64,000 nt of DNA from Pallidibacillus pasinlerensis (GCF_009996845.1 NZ_JAACYS010000003.1:31161-95160); one strand, 5' to 3'; shown: positions 47,082 to 56,700, counted from the first letter of the stretch. Translations and numbers: made by a program. The notes: generated by a model from the sequence alone, not told the origin.

Positions 47082-48305
47082 TTACTGCTCAGTGAAACTT
47101 TTTGCCCAACGAATCGCTTCCATATAAATTGAGAAGATGTTTTCATTTTCAATTTCAAATTTTTGTTCGAGTTCATTTAAATTGTCCCAATCAGCATGTT
47201 CAATTGCGATGATAATATTTAACACTTCACGAAAATGATTGTCATTTCCTAATAAAGCTGCAGTAATTTCCTTTTGTAATGGAAGTTCCTTTAATATTTC
47301 TTCCATCGGACGGTTAAGAATCCCATCAATTTGAGAAAACATTCCTAAAAGAAAATAAGAGTTTGAATTCTCTCTTTGGAACAAACTTTTTGCAAATAAC
47401 TCACAAAACTTTCCTCGGACCAAGCTATTTTGGATAAGTTCATTCGTTAATTCGTCAATCTTTTTTAATTCTCGTAATGATAAAATATAAATCCATCTTT
47501 GAAATTCAACTAATCCTAGGCGAACAATGGCTTGCTGGATTGATTGAATTTCGAATTCCTTTTTATAATTTCGATTAATAAGTTTCAATAATTGATGTGA
47601 TAAGGATAAATCTTTTTCAATAATTTCAGTTAATAATTTTATTTCTGGTTCTGGTTTATTCATTTCTTTAATTATTTGCATGTATGAAAAAAATGAAATT
47701 GGAATTTCTTGAGTTGATAGTATAACTGGTTTTTGGAAATAATAGCCTTGAAAATAATCAAATCCTTCTTTATAACATTGTTGATACTCTTCATACGTTT
47801 CTATTTTCTCTGCTAATAGTTTAATAGGAAAGAAGTTTTTCAATTTTAATATTTGCTTTAGGGTTTTCAAATCTGTATTTTGAAAATCAACTTTAATAAT
47901 ATCTATAAATGTCATAATTTTAATTGTTTCTCGTTTTGACAAATCCATTTGGAAATCATCAAGGGCAATTTTATATCCTTTATTTTTATAATATTTACAA
48001 GCACGGAGAATAGCATCCGTTGGTTTTATATCTTCTAATAGTTCAATCACTATTTGAGTAGGAGAAAATGCTTCCGGCACGCCTTCCAGTAAAAACTTTT
48101 CTGTAAAATTTATGAATCCGTAAGTATTATTTGTTAGCTCTTTAAAATCAAAATTTACAAAACTGTTTATTAGTACTTCTGCTGTTGCAGAATCATTATT
48201 TAACATAGCTTTATTATTTATTTGATTGTTACGAAACAAAAGCTCGTAACCAATAATTTTATTTCTACGATCATAAATTGGCTGTCTAGCAATAAAAACC
48301 TCCAT
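47082..48305 (-). CDS. EAL-HDOD signalling protein (YuxH-like)
   Basis: A 407-residue cytosolic protein: an EAL-type domain (about residues 1-200) with IARQPIYDRRNKIIGYELLFRN, YKIALDDF, IIKVDF and GFDYFQGYYFQKP, then an HDOD domain (about 200-390) with IEKDLSLSHQLLKLINR, IQSIQQAIVRLGLVEFQRW and FLLGMFSQID. The EAL signature reads ELL and several metal-binding positions differ, so it may bind rather than cleave cyclic-di-GMP. ATG 48305 follows AGGAGG. It is a single gene on the reverse strand. Confidence 0.87.
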   Translation of the reverse strand: MEVFIARQPIYDRRNKIIGYELLFRNNQINNKAMLNNDSATAEVLINSFVNFDFKELTNNTYGFINFTEKFLLEGVPEAFSPTQIVIELLEDIKPTDAILRACKYYKNKGYKIALDDFQMDLSKRETIKIMTFIDIIKVDFQNTDLKTLKQILKLKNFFPIKLLAEKIETYEEYQQCYKEGFDYFQGYYFQKPVILSTQEIPISFFSYMQIIKEMNKPEPEIKLLTEIIEKDLSLSHQLLKLINRNYKKEFEIQSIQQAIVRLGLVEFQRWIYILSLRELKKIDELTNELIQNSLVRGKFCELFAKSLFQRENSNSYFLLGMFSQIDGILNRPMEEILKELPLQKEITAALLGNDNHFREVLNIIIAIEHADWDNLNELEQKFEIENENIFSIYMEAIRWAKSFTEQ

Positions 48306-48516
48306 CCAAATTCTTCCTCCTAAGTTATTCTCTAAAAATATATTTTAGCAAAAATTTTGTCAATAAAAGTTATATTTTTGTAAATAATTTAGCAGTTTTG
48401 TACTATTTTTTAAAAAATAGTCAAAAAGTCGTGTATTATCGAATGTTGTCGAATGATAAAATGATAATAGGTTCTGATAAAAAAATTATGTTTGAAAAAA
48501 GTTTAGGGGGAGAAAA

Positions 48517-48648
48517 ATGTCTAGATTTTTGACACCAGAGGAAATGGTGCGTAAAAGAGAGATAAATAAACGCTTGTTTTATGTATCAATTCCTTTAATC
48601 GGAGCTTTAATTGGCGCGGTTATAGCTTTATTTTCAAATATGATTTAA
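48517..48648 (+). CDS. Small 43-residue membrane protein
   Basis: ATG 48517, after TAGGGGGAGAA, opens a 43-codon frame: MSRFLTPEEMVRKREINKRL, then FYVSIPLIGALIGAVIALFS as one transmembrane helix. The good ribosome binding site and the charged-then-hydrophobic layout support a real gene. It stands between the EAL-HDOD gene and the ISLre2 element. Family not recognised. Confidence 0.6.
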   Translation: MSRFLTPEEMVRKREINKRLFYVSIPLIGALIGAVIALFSNMI

Positions 48649-48702
48649 ATAAGATTTTTAAGTACGTATGAGTAAAATTATTGTGGGCGGAATAAATTTT
48701 AT

Positions 48703-48771
48703 CCCCTTCATTTAGTGAACGAACGTAGTGAGTTCACTAAATGAAGGGGCAAGCAAGCGGAAGCGCGGTAG
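48703..48771. repeat. Perfect palindrome plus conserved tail (copy 1)
   Basis: CCCCTTCATTTAGTGAAC (48703-48720) pairs perfectly with GTTCACTAAATGAAGGGG (48732-48749). The tail AGCAAGCGGAAGCGCGGTAG (48752-48771) follows. The same tail, lacking one G, follows a palindrome of different stem sequence at 63897-63967. The copy lies just outside the ISLre2 left end. Confidence 0.7.
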
Positions 48772-48860
48772 GAAAAAAGCAGATATAATGAAAAAGAGGG
48801 TACTCCTTGGTAGAATGATAGTCAACCAAAACAACCATTACCGAGAAAGGAGTATCCCTC

Positions 48861-49319
48861 ATGGAAAAGAATATCACAAAATATCCAAATTTAAAAGAAA
48901 TTGAGCAAATGGTTTGGAGGCAATTACAAGATACCTTCTCCAGCGTTATGAAAAATATTTTGGAGGATATGGATCAACAGATTGCAGAAGAACGAGATAA
49001 AAAACGCTATCGACTCATTGATAAAAGAAAATATCATATAACTAGTCTCTTCGGAGAGATTGAATTAAATCGTAATTATTACCGTGACCGGGAGACAGGG
49101 GAATATGTTTTTCTCCTTGATCGTTATTTAGAGTTTGAGGATGCAGGTTCTTTTAGCCCATTGATTGAGGAGGTAGCTATTGAATTAGCTGTTCAGGGAC
49201 CTTCCTATCGAAAAGCAGCCAGTACGTTAGAAACCCTTTTAGGCTATCGGGTTATTAGTCATGAGGCAATCCGTCAACACTTATTACAAGTTTCGAGTAT
49301 TCCAAAAAAGCGTTTATGA
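48861..49319 (+). pseudogene. ISLre2 transposase, N-terminal part
   Basis: The first 150 codons of an ISLre2 transposase: MEKNITKYPNLKEIEQMVWRQ, the zinc-free domain with KRKYHITSLFGEIELNRNYY and DRYLEFEDAGSFSPLIEEVA, and SYRKAASTLETLLGYRVISHEAIRQ. Identity ends near QVSSIPKK (49309) and foreign sequence adds two codons and a stop. It cannot make an active protein. The C-terminal part is at 52021-52899. The ATG follows GAAAGGAG. Confidence 0.88.
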
Positions 49320-49665
49320 TCCAGTTGTTGATGTTAGAGCAATTAAACCAAAAAATAAGGGGAAATCAGATATAAAATCAGCAATTGATGAAACTGCAAA
49401 ATATCCAGTAAAAGATACAGATTTTATGACTGATGATGAAGAAAGAAATCTGCAGCGTTTAGCTGATTTGGAGGAAGGACTTTATCGAAAAAGATTAATT
49501 TCATATGGTGGTTTATTAAAAGAAATTCATAAGGAATTAAATCTTGATGACGCAGAAGATGGCGATTTAATACATACAGATGATGAAGAAAAAGCAGATG
49601 AAGATGGCTTTTCTATTATTGCAATGTGGAATTGGGAACGGAAAAATTATTTTATTAAAGAGTAG
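49312..49665 (+). pseudogene. C-terminal fragment of a rolling-circle plasmid Rep protein
   Basis: In the frame ending at 49665 about 117 residues read YDPVVDVRAIKPKNKGKSD, then IDETAKYPVKDTDFM, LEEGLYRKRLISYGGLLKEI, and a C-terminal FSIIAMWNWERKNYFIKE. The ETAKYPVKD and KRLISYGGLLKEIHK segments match the C-terminal part of Rep_1-type (pC194/pUB110 class) plasmid replication proteins. The N-terminal part with the catalytic tyrosine and HUH motif is missing, as the fragment starts right at the ISLre2 break. It shows the insert came at least partly from a plasmid. Confidence 0.8.
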
Positions 49666-49677
49666 TTCAACAATCGG
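49666..49677 (+). repeat. 12-bp direct repeat, left copy, at cassette-like boundary
   Basis: TTCAACAATCGG directly after the rep stop codon. An identical copy opens the attC-like palindrome at 51114-51125. The two copies bracket exactly one gene (DUF4901-like). Confidence 0.65.
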
Positions 49678-49738
49678 ACCATTTAATTTAGGAAGGGTAT
49701 GGTAAAATGACATTAGCCCACATACAGATAAAATAATA

Positions 49739-49766
49739 TTGACAAGTAGAAGATGTTATACATAAT
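49739..49766 (+). promoter_or_regulatory. Promoter of the DUF4901-like gene
   Basis: TTGACA (49739-49744) and CATAAT (49761-49766) with 16 bases between, about 24 bases before the start codon. So the bracketed gene carries its own promoter. Confidence 0.6.
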
Positions 49767-49789
49767 ACCTTAAATATAAGGAGATTTAG

Positions 49790-51058
49790 ATGGATAAGAG
49801 AATAAAAGAGTTAATTAATTTTACAAAGGAAAAGTACTGCTTACACGAATATTATGTACATACATTTGATATCAACCGAAGTACAACAATTTTCAAAGAT
49901 ACTATTTATAGCCTAAGCATGGAATGGTTTCCAAATCATATTAAAAATTGGGATGATGAAACCTATAATCCAGAAGGGACAGTGTCTATTGAGATAGACA
50001 TCCATTCAAGAAAGACAAAGCATGTGATTTTTAGTGAGGGAATATCAACTGTTGATGGTATGACTTTTGATTTGAATAATAGGGGTGAAATCATTAAGTG
50101 GATTGAAAAAGAAACTGGTCTGACCTACGGAAGGCAGTTTGAGTTCTGGAAGGAAGAAGAAAGAGAGCTTCATTTCAAGGAATGTATCAATGGGGTAGCA
50201 GTTTCTCCGTCAGGTTATATTGAATTTAAACTGGATCAAGAAGGTAGACTCACCTTATTTTCTGTATATGGACAGTTTCCCACTAAAAAACTTATAAATC
50301 AAGAAAAATATTTGCTTTCCATTGAACAAGTTGAAGAGTTAGCTAAGGAACAATTGAAGTTAATTGAGTTTCCAGTCATTGAACAAAAAAAACTCGTTCC
50401 AGCATTTGCAATCGAGGAGATTTATATTAAAAATGATTGTTCCTCTACCTTGCCTTTTGAATTTTTTGTAGATGATAAGTTTCCTTTGCAAATGGACAAA
50501 GTGATAGAGTGGAATGATAATATTCAAAAACCTTTCCAAAGTAATATACTATCACTAATTGAAAATGTAACACCTGACCAAGCATTTCAGTGTGAGTCAC
50601 ATCCAGATTTGCGACCAATCACAGAGGAAGAAATTAAAAAGTGTGTCAGTACCATTCGGAAATTTTTAAGTCAAGAATACACGAACGATTCAGGAAAATG
50701 GGCATTAAAGTCTCTATATCGAGATAAGGGATACATCCATGCAACATTAAAGAAAAAGGAACAGAATGAGCGTGTATTTAAAAGGAAAATGACGCTATTT
50801 ATTGACTCAGATACTTATGAAGTATTGAATTACATGGATAATAAGCCATTTTTAGAAACGTATATGGAATTAAAAGAAGCAGAAAAAATAAAGATTACAA
50901 AAGAGGAAGCGTTTGAGAAAATAAAAGAATTGATTGAGCTGACACCATATTATGTATATGATTTTGAGCAAGGTTACTATGTATTATGTGGAAAGTTAGA
51001 TTGCCAATATGCAGTAAGGGCGAATAATGGGGAAGTTGTTGAATTAAATGAATTGTAA
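49790..51058 (+). CDS. DUF4901/YcdB-like protein of unknown function
   Basis: A 422-residue protein without signal peptide or membrane segment. It contains repeated YcdB/PepSY-like units: LSMEWFPNHIKNWDDE, VSPSGYIEFKLDQEGRLTLFSVYGQFP, YLLSIEQVEELAKEQL, and at the end KITKEEAFEKIKELIELTPYYVYD and CQYAVRANNGEVVELNEL. This agrees with the DUF4901 family seen in Bacillus. The ATG follows AAGGAG. It is bracketed by 12-bp direct repeats and has its own promoter, so it is probably horizontally acquired cargo. Confidence 0.7.
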   Translation: MDKRIKELINFTKEKYCLHEYYVHTFDINRSTTIFKDTIYSLSMEWFPNHIKNWDDETYNPEGTVSIEIDIHSRKTKHVIFSEGISTVDGMTFDLNNRGEIIKWIEKETGLTYGRQFEFWKEEERELHFKECINGVAVSPSGYIEFKLDQEGRLTLFSVYGQFPTKKLINQEKYLLSIEQVEELAKEQLKLIEFPVIEQKKLVPAFAIEEIYIKNDCSSTLPFEFFVDDKFPLQMDKVIEWNDNIQKPFQSNILSLIENVTPDQAFQCESHPDLRPITEEEIKKCVSTIRKFLSQEYTNDSGKWALKSLYRDKGYIHATLKKKEQNERVFKRKMTLFIDSDTYEVLNYMDNKPFLETYMELKEAEKIKITKEEAFEKIKELIELTPYYVYDFEQGYYVLCGKLDCQYAVRANNGEVVELNEL

Positions 51059-51113
51059 TATAAATAATATTTACTCACTTTAAAAATTGAGACTTCTCAC
51101 TATGCTCTTCTAA

Positions 51114-51179
51114 TTCAACAATCGGGTGCTAATCAGGAATAAGATTAGCGCCCAACTTGCCATTGTCGGGCCAGATTGT
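51114..51179. repeat. attC-like palindrome with 12-bp direct-repeat copy
   Basis: Outer arms ACAATC (51118-51123) and GATTGT (51174-51179) enclose an 11-bp hairpin, GGGTGCTAATC (51124-51134) with GATTAGCGCCC (51143-51153), one G-U pair, loop AGGAATAA. A spare ATTGTCGGGCC (51162-51172) lies in the 3' half. The first 12 bases repeat the sequence before the upstream gene. The layout of imperfect folded palindrome after one gene resembles integron attC sites or a small mobile palindrome. Similar sequences, from memory, occur between genes in the B. cereus group. Confidence 0.55.
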
Positions 51180-51281
51180 GGCGTGATTCGTACTCCAAAT
51201 GTAAAAACCTTTTGACACAGACGAAACTTTCCTTTAAGGTTAAATGGAAAGAACTTTTGACATTATTAAGAGGTGATTACT

Positions 51282-51617
51282 TTGGATTTAATTAGAGCAG
51301 TCGTGCCACTTTTAGTGGGCTTAATTATTTTCTTTATTATCGGTTGGGTTACTGGTACAGATGAATATGGTGGGGTAAAAACAAAGGATGATGAGCGTTC
51401 ACAATTGATTAAACAAAAAGCGATTGTAAGCAGTTGGTTATTACTCTTTATGTTTTTCGTTATTAACTTTGTCTTTGATTTATTTAATCTAAATGATGAG
51501 CGGTTAGTATTGATTCTGTTTGTCTATCCAGAATTACTTTATTTGTTGATTGCGGTTATTAGCTATTTTGTATATTACTGGATTTATAGCCGTCGGATGA
51601 GCAGCAATGAGAAATAA
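51282..51617 (+). CDS. Small three-to-four-helix membrane protein
   Basis: About 111 residues with hydrophobic segments AVVPLLVGLIIFFIIGWVTG, VSSWLLLFMFFVINFVFDLF and LYLLIAVISYFVYYWIY, and a conserved-looking acidic loop GVKTKDDERSQLIKQKA between the first two. TTG 51282 lies 6 bases after AGAGGTGA; the GTG at 51273 overlaps that site. It overlaps the XRE regulator gene by 11 bases. This pairing of a DDER-containing membrane protein with a small XRE regulator is common in Firmicutes; function unknown. Confidence 0.72.
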   Translation: MDLIRAVVPLLVGLIIFFIIGWVTGTDEYGGVKTKDDERSQLIKQKAIVSSWLLLFMFFVINFVFDLFNLNDERLVLILFVYPELLYLLIAVISYFVYYWIYSRRMSSNEK

Positions 51618-51813
51618 AATTTTAGAACATCGCAAGCATAAAGGGTTTACACAAGATCAACTGGCAAAGAAATGCAATGTATCAAGGCAAACAATTAATG
51701 CTATTGAAAATGACCGATATGACCCTACTCTACAACTGGCATTTAAAATAGGAGAGTACTCAATACCACAGTTGATGACGTTTTCAATCCATAGCTTGTT
51801 TCTTCCAGAATAG
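51607..51813 (+). CDS. XRE-family regulator with altered C-terminus
   Basis: A 68-residue helix-turn-helix protein: MRNKILEHRKHKGFTQDQLAKKCNVSRQTINAIENDRYDPTLQLAFKI is the standard short Cro/CI-like domain. After AFKI the usual ending (family consensus like VDDVF) is found in another frame at about 51774, while this frame reads GEYSIPQLMTFSIHSLFLPE. A frameshift near 51750-51765 is likely. The DNA-binding part is intact. It probably regulates its own operon with the membrane protein. Confidence 0.75.
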   Translation: MRNKILEHRKHKGFTQDQLAKKCNVSRQTINAIENDRYDPTLQLAFKIGEYSIPQLMTFSIHSLFLPE

Positions 51814-51831
51814 GGCGCGATTGTCGCATTA

Positions 51832-51869
51832 AAGATACGAGAGAATTCCTCTTGTATCTTTTTTATTTT
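51832..51869 (+). terminator. Terminator of the membrane protein/XRE unit
   Basis: AAGATACGAGAG (51832-51843) pairs with CTCTTGTATCTT (51849-51860), one G-U, then TTTTATTTT. Confidence 0.8.
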
Positions 51870-51875
51870 GAGTGG

Positions 51876-52011
51876 TTTTGTCCGTTAAAATTTGCAAGGC
51901 GATAGCGACTAAATTTTAGTGTCTTGCTGAGTGTAGCTATCGGCACACTTTCAGCAACGGACAAAATAAAAAAATCAAGGGGGAAAGGGTGGAGATTTTT
52001 CAGCGTAGCGT
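51876..52011. other. Cruciform, candidate plasmid replication origin remnant
   Basis: TTTTGTCCGTT (51876-51886) pairs perfectly with AACGGACAAAA (51956-51966), and inside CGATAGC (51900-51906) pairs with GCTATCG (51936-51942). AAATTT/AAATTTT segments add secondary pairing. TAGCGA and, 40 bases after the structure, TAGCGT (52006-52011) recall the CS-6 box of single-strand origins in rolling-circle plasmids. With a Rep fragment in the same insert, a former origin is plausible, but this is inference. No gene lies here. Confidence 0.35.
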
Positions 52012-52020
52012 CATGTACAT

Positions 52021-52899
52021 CAACCTGTATTATTTGTAGAGGTCGATGGTTTGTTTGTAAAACGTCAAGGTAAACGAAAAAAGGGAAAAGAAGAGAAAAT
52101 AGCCGCAGTTCATCAAGGCTGGGAAGTCAATGGGAAACGAGTAAGACTGAAGAATAAACGCCATTTCGTACATGAAGGGAACCAGCCATTTTGGGAGGCG
52201 TTTGAGGACTTTCTCATCGAAAACTTTGAGTATGATCCAACCATTCATAAGTTGGTAATAAATGGAGATGGTGCAAATTGGATTACAACTTGTCGTGACT
52301 ATTTCAAAGATCGTGCATTCTTTTCGCTTGATCGTTTCCATGTGGCACGGGAGATTCGAAGTTTGTTCCGTCATCACCCACGTTATCGTCCAATTCGTAA
52401 GGCGCTTGCATCATATGATTATGAGAAATTGCTTACAGAGCTTAACAGTGCAGTCGGAACGCTAGAGGATGATGAGCAAGAGGAACGTCTAGAAGCATTT
52501 ATTCGCCAATTAGAGAAATATCCAGAAGCCTTGGGAGATTATCGTAACTGGCTTAAAGAACAGGGTATAGATACAACAGGAATGCGTCCGATGGGTAGTG
52601 CAGAAGGAACCATGAGTGTATTTGCCAAAAGACTTAAAAATGGCCGTAGTTGGGTGGATAAAGGTGTAAGTGCCATGTTCACTGGTTTGGTAGCTTACTT
52701 GGATAAATTGACCTTAAAAACACTATTTGGCAGGATCGAAAAATGGACTGAAACAAAGGTGGAAAAGAACCCCCCAAGATACTATAAAGAAAAAGTTACG
52801 AGCACAATTGGTGAAGCCACTAGAGACAATGTTCTATATCTAAAAAGAAAAGCTAACATACCAGTTTACAAAGCATTAAAAGAGTTGTCTGGCTTTTAA
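52021..52899 (+). pseudogene. ISLre2 transposase, C-terminal part
   Basis: The rest of the ISLre2 transposase: QPVLFVEVDGLFVKRQGK, KIAAVHQGWEVNGKRV, VINGDGANWITTCRDYFKDR, SLDRFHVAREIRSLFRHH, and the end MGSAEGTMSVFAKRLKNGRSW with ARLRN-like RDNVLYLKRKANIPVYKAL. The catalytic acidic residues (VEVDG, NGDGA, SAEG) are kept. It continues the fragment at 48861-49319. Few residues seem missing at the join, so the foreign DNA was inserted with little loss. Confidence 0.87.
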
Positions 52900-53065
52900 A
52901 AAAGGCAAAATTCTTACCAAGAGAGTATCCTAAGAGTTTGAATCCGCTTTCAAATGTAAGGTGTTAAAAAACTGCCTATAAATACTTGACTCAAACTTTA
53001 AGTACATATTATTTGAATTTTTTATCACTGTTTGTATAATTATACATAATTCACGGAAATTTTTT

Positions 53066-53116
53066 AAAAACCCAAAGTTAAGTTAAATCGAAATGATTTC
53101 TTACCTTTGGGTTTTT
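53066..53116. terminator. Strong hairpin in the gap after ISLre2
   Basis: AAAAACCCAAAG (53066-53077) pairs with CTTTGGGTTTTT (53105-53116); TTAAG/CTTA extend it. A-run and T-run make it bidirectional. No gene ends next to it, so it may mark the old end of a deleted gene. The rest of 52931-53381 shows no gene. Confidence 0.65.
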
Positions 53117-53381
53117 CATATGAATTTGATCTAGATTGCGAAGGTGGTAATTTACTACGGAAGGGGGATACGAATTAAGGCAAAATTAATTCAATGTAAA
53201 ATGATTCTTTTGTTTGAGTAAAACCTTTACTCATATACATAAACGGATATGAACAATGCACATCATTCTTTTTTCACTCATATAATAAACCAAATTTATA
53301 ACATACTACTTATCTAAATTTAACAATATCAAGTATTAAGTTTAAAACACTCGAAAGAAAAATTAAGAAGAGAGTGATGGA

Positions 53382-53525
53382 ATGATGTTTTACTACTGTG
53401 AAAATTGTTGCACAATTCATGTTGAACAACATATATGCCACGAATGTGGTTCTTTGAGATTACATCCGATTATAATTGATGTTCAATATCATAAAAATGA
53501 AGTAAAATCTCCAAATGAGGAATAA
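53382..53525 (+). CDS. Small zinc-ribbon protein
   Basis: A 47-residue protein from ATG 53382: MMFYYCENCCTIHVEQHICHECGSL, then a short tail. The two CxxC pairs (CENC and CHEC, residues 6-9 and about 19-22) form a zinc ribbon. GAGTGATGG gives a weak ribosome binding site, and the codon after the first Met is also ATG. A terminator lies 12 bases after the stop, which supports an independent gene. Partner and function unknown. Confidence 0.65.
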   Translation: MMFYYCENCCTIHVEQHICHECGSLRLHPIIIDVQYHKNEVKSPNEE

Positions 53526-53537
53526 AAAGCGGTTTTT

Positions 53538-53570
53538 AAGATGCTTTCTTACGGGCATCTTTTTTATATT
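53538..53570 (+). terminator. Terminator of the zinc-ribbon gene
   Basis: AAGATGC (53538-53544) pairs with GCATCTT (53555-53561), then TTTTATATTT. Confidence 0.82.
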
Positions 53571-53717
53571 TAAAAAAAATAATTTAACAAGTCGTAAGTC
53601 AGTGAACTATTTTCTTTCACTTCAAAAACTAGTTTATTATAAAAGTATTTATTAGGAAAATTTTAATAAATCATTTACAATAGTACATATAATTGTTTGA
53701 AACAAAGGGGTATAAAG

Positions 53718-56700
53718 ATGAAACAACAATTGGTGGATATAACAAAATCAGAGTCTATTAACTTACAAAAACTTTATCAATTTTTCACCTACTATGAACA
53801 ACAACAAGATAATATTCGAGCAGAGAAGGTAAAAGATTTACTGAGAAAAGAATTGTCAGGTGAAATTAATGTTGTCTTTTGTGGACATTTTTCTGCAGGT
53901 AAGTCAACGATGATTAATACACTTTCTGGGGAAAATATTCTACCAACAAGTCCGATACCAACAAGTGCTAATCTTGTGAAAATTAAATTTGGTACAAAAC
54001 ATTACGCTAAATTTAACCTTCAAGATGGACGAGCAATATATCATCCTGCTCCATTTGATTTAAATAAAATTAAAGATTTATTTAAAGATGGAGAAATGAT
54101 TCATTCGATTGAAATTGAACTACCGAATGGAAACTTGCCAAAGGGCGCAGTAATTATGGATACACCTGGTATTGATTCTACGGATCAAGCTCACAAATTA
54201 GCAACAGAGTCGGCTATGCATTTAGCAGATGCTGTTTTTTATGTAATGGATTATAACCATGTACAGGCAGAAGAAAACTTCCTATTTACGAAAGAAATGC
54301 AAAACTTTGGTAAAGATGTGTATTTAATTGTTAATATGATCGATAAACATCAAGAACATGAAATTCCAATGGAAACGTTTAAACAATCAGTAATCGAATC
54401 ATTTGCTGCTTGGTCAATTTATCCGAAGGGGATTTTTTATACTAGTTTAAAAGATTTTAATCATCCGCATAATAATTTTCCTCAGCTAAAGGAGAAGTTA
54501 GTTGAAATTTTTTCCAGCGTTGAGGTAAACAGTGTTGATGCTTCATTAAATTTATTAATGGACGAACATTTACAAAAAATTGCAGAAGATCAAGAAGAGG
54601 AAATAGAACAATTAAACAAAATTGTACACTCTTTAAGTGATGAACAACGAAATAATTTACATAATGAATTTACTGAGATTACGAAAGAAATTAACAAACT
54701 AACGGACATCGTGACTACTTTTGAAAAAGAGAAGGACGATGAATTAGAAACTATATTAAAAAATGCATATTTAATGCCAGCAGAAACACGAGAGTTAGCA
54801 AAACAATATTTGGAATCGTTACAAAAGGATTTTAAAGTTGGCTTTTTATTTGCGAAGAAAAAAACGGAAGAAAAAAGAAAGGAAATTTTACAAACCTTTC
54901 AAAATGCACTACGAGAAAACACAAATACACAAATCGTTTGGCATTTAAAAACGATGTTATTGAATTTCATGAAAAAGTATGAAATTATTGATCGTTCTTT
55001 AGAAAATAAAATCCAAACAATTAGTATAAATATATCAGAAGATATGCTGGCAAATTCTGTAAAGCAAGGTGCCCTTGTTACCGGACAATCGGTGCTTAAC
55101 TATACGAATGATGTAGCAAATCAAGTGAAAGTTTTTACAAGAAGAATGGTTGATGAGTTTTTTGAAGTGATGAAATCACATATTCTAGAAGCGTCAGCAG
55201 ATCAGTTAAATGAATTAGAAAGCAAAAAAGAAAAAATAGAACGTTTTATACAAGCCGACAATCGTTTACAAGAATTAAATGAAAATTATCAACAAGTAAA
55301 AAATCATTTACTCCATTTAATGGAGCAACAAGAAGAAATAACCGATTCAGTCCGTGAAGATTTACAACAAATTTTTAATAATGAAAATGAAATTGTTGTG
55401 GATTTTGACACTTTTATTCACACAGAAGGTATAACAGAAAAGGATCAACAGCCTAAAATTGAAAGACGAAAAAAGGTAAATAAATCACGGGAAGTTGAGG
55501 CAAATCAACACGAAAAAACAATAATGAAATTGATTGAAGGGGCACAAATATTAAAAAATACACCAACAATGGAAAAAGTTGCTGAAACTTTAGTTGAGCG
55601 AGCAAAAAGACTAAAAAATCAACAATTTACTGTAGCGTTGTTTGGAGCCTTTAGTGCTGGAAAATCGTCCTTTGCTAATGCGTTAATGGGTGAAAAAATA
55701 TTACCAGTTTCACCAAATCCGACAACAGCATCGATTAATCGAATCTTACCAGCAGATGACGAACATTCACATGAAACAGGGATTGTTAAACTCAAAAATA
55801 AACAAATGTTATTAGACGATTTAAACGAGGCACTTCAGCATTTTAATTTGAAAGCTAGTTCCCTAGAAGAAGCGTACGAATTAGCAGAAAAAACGATGGA
55901 TGGGGCAGTAGAAGAACGAAACCAAATGCATTTATCTTTTCTAAAGGCTTTTAGAAAAGGGTATCGCAACTTTGAAACTCAACTTGGTGATGAAATTACC
56001 GTATCGAAAAAAGAGTTCCAACAATTTGTTGCAGAAGAGGACAAGTCCTGTTTTGTTGAATGGATTAATTTTTATTATAAATCACCAGTAACGGATAAAG
56101 GGATTACGTTAGTAGATACACCTGGAGCAGACTCGATAAACGCAAGACATACGGGTGTTTCATTTGAATACATTAAAAATGCAGATGCGATTATTTTTGT
56201 TACTTACTATAACCATGCCTTTTCTAAAGCGGACCGTGAATTTTTAATTCAGTTAGGTCGGGTTAAAGATCAATTTGCATTAGATAAAATGTTCTTTATC
56301 GTCAATGCAGTTGATTTGGCAAATAATGAAGAAGAATTAGAAGATGTTTTAAATTATATCGACCATCAATTGGTGCAATTTGGTATTCGAAATGCAAACC
56401 TATATCCTGTTTCCAGCTTAAACGCATTAAAAGAAAAACTAACAGGAGAACGTCTTGAATCAAATTTCCCTGAATTTGAAGAATCGTTCTATCACTTTAT
56501 TACAGGTGAATTGAAGGAAATGGCGATCAATGCTGCGGAAACAGAATGGAAACACGCAATTGATCGAGTAAAAGTACTCGTTGAATCGGCAAGTTCAGAT
56601 ATTAATGAAAAGGAACAAAAATTAAAGCAGTATAATGAACAAAAACAAAAAGTTCAAAAGATAATCGATAATATTTCACTTGATGTTATCAAGGAGCAAA

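Larger units (their letters stand above)
48799..52930 (+). mobile_element. ISLre2-family insertion sequence interrupted by foreign DNA
   Basis: The ends are imperfect inverted repeats: GGTACTCCTTGGTAGAAT (48799-48816) and, inverted, ATTCTTACCAAGAGAGTATC and one more C (52910-52930). The transposase gene starts at 48861, breaks off at about 49310 and resumes at about 52021. About 2.7 kb of unrelated DNA lies between. Without this insert the element would be roughly 1.4-1.6 kb, the usual size. Exact outer ends and target duplication are not determined. Confidence 0.8.

Noticed and set aside
51273..51813. Toxin-antitoxin pair
   Set aside because: The membrane protein plus XRE regulator layout is common in Firmicutes without toxin evidence, and no toxin motif is visible.
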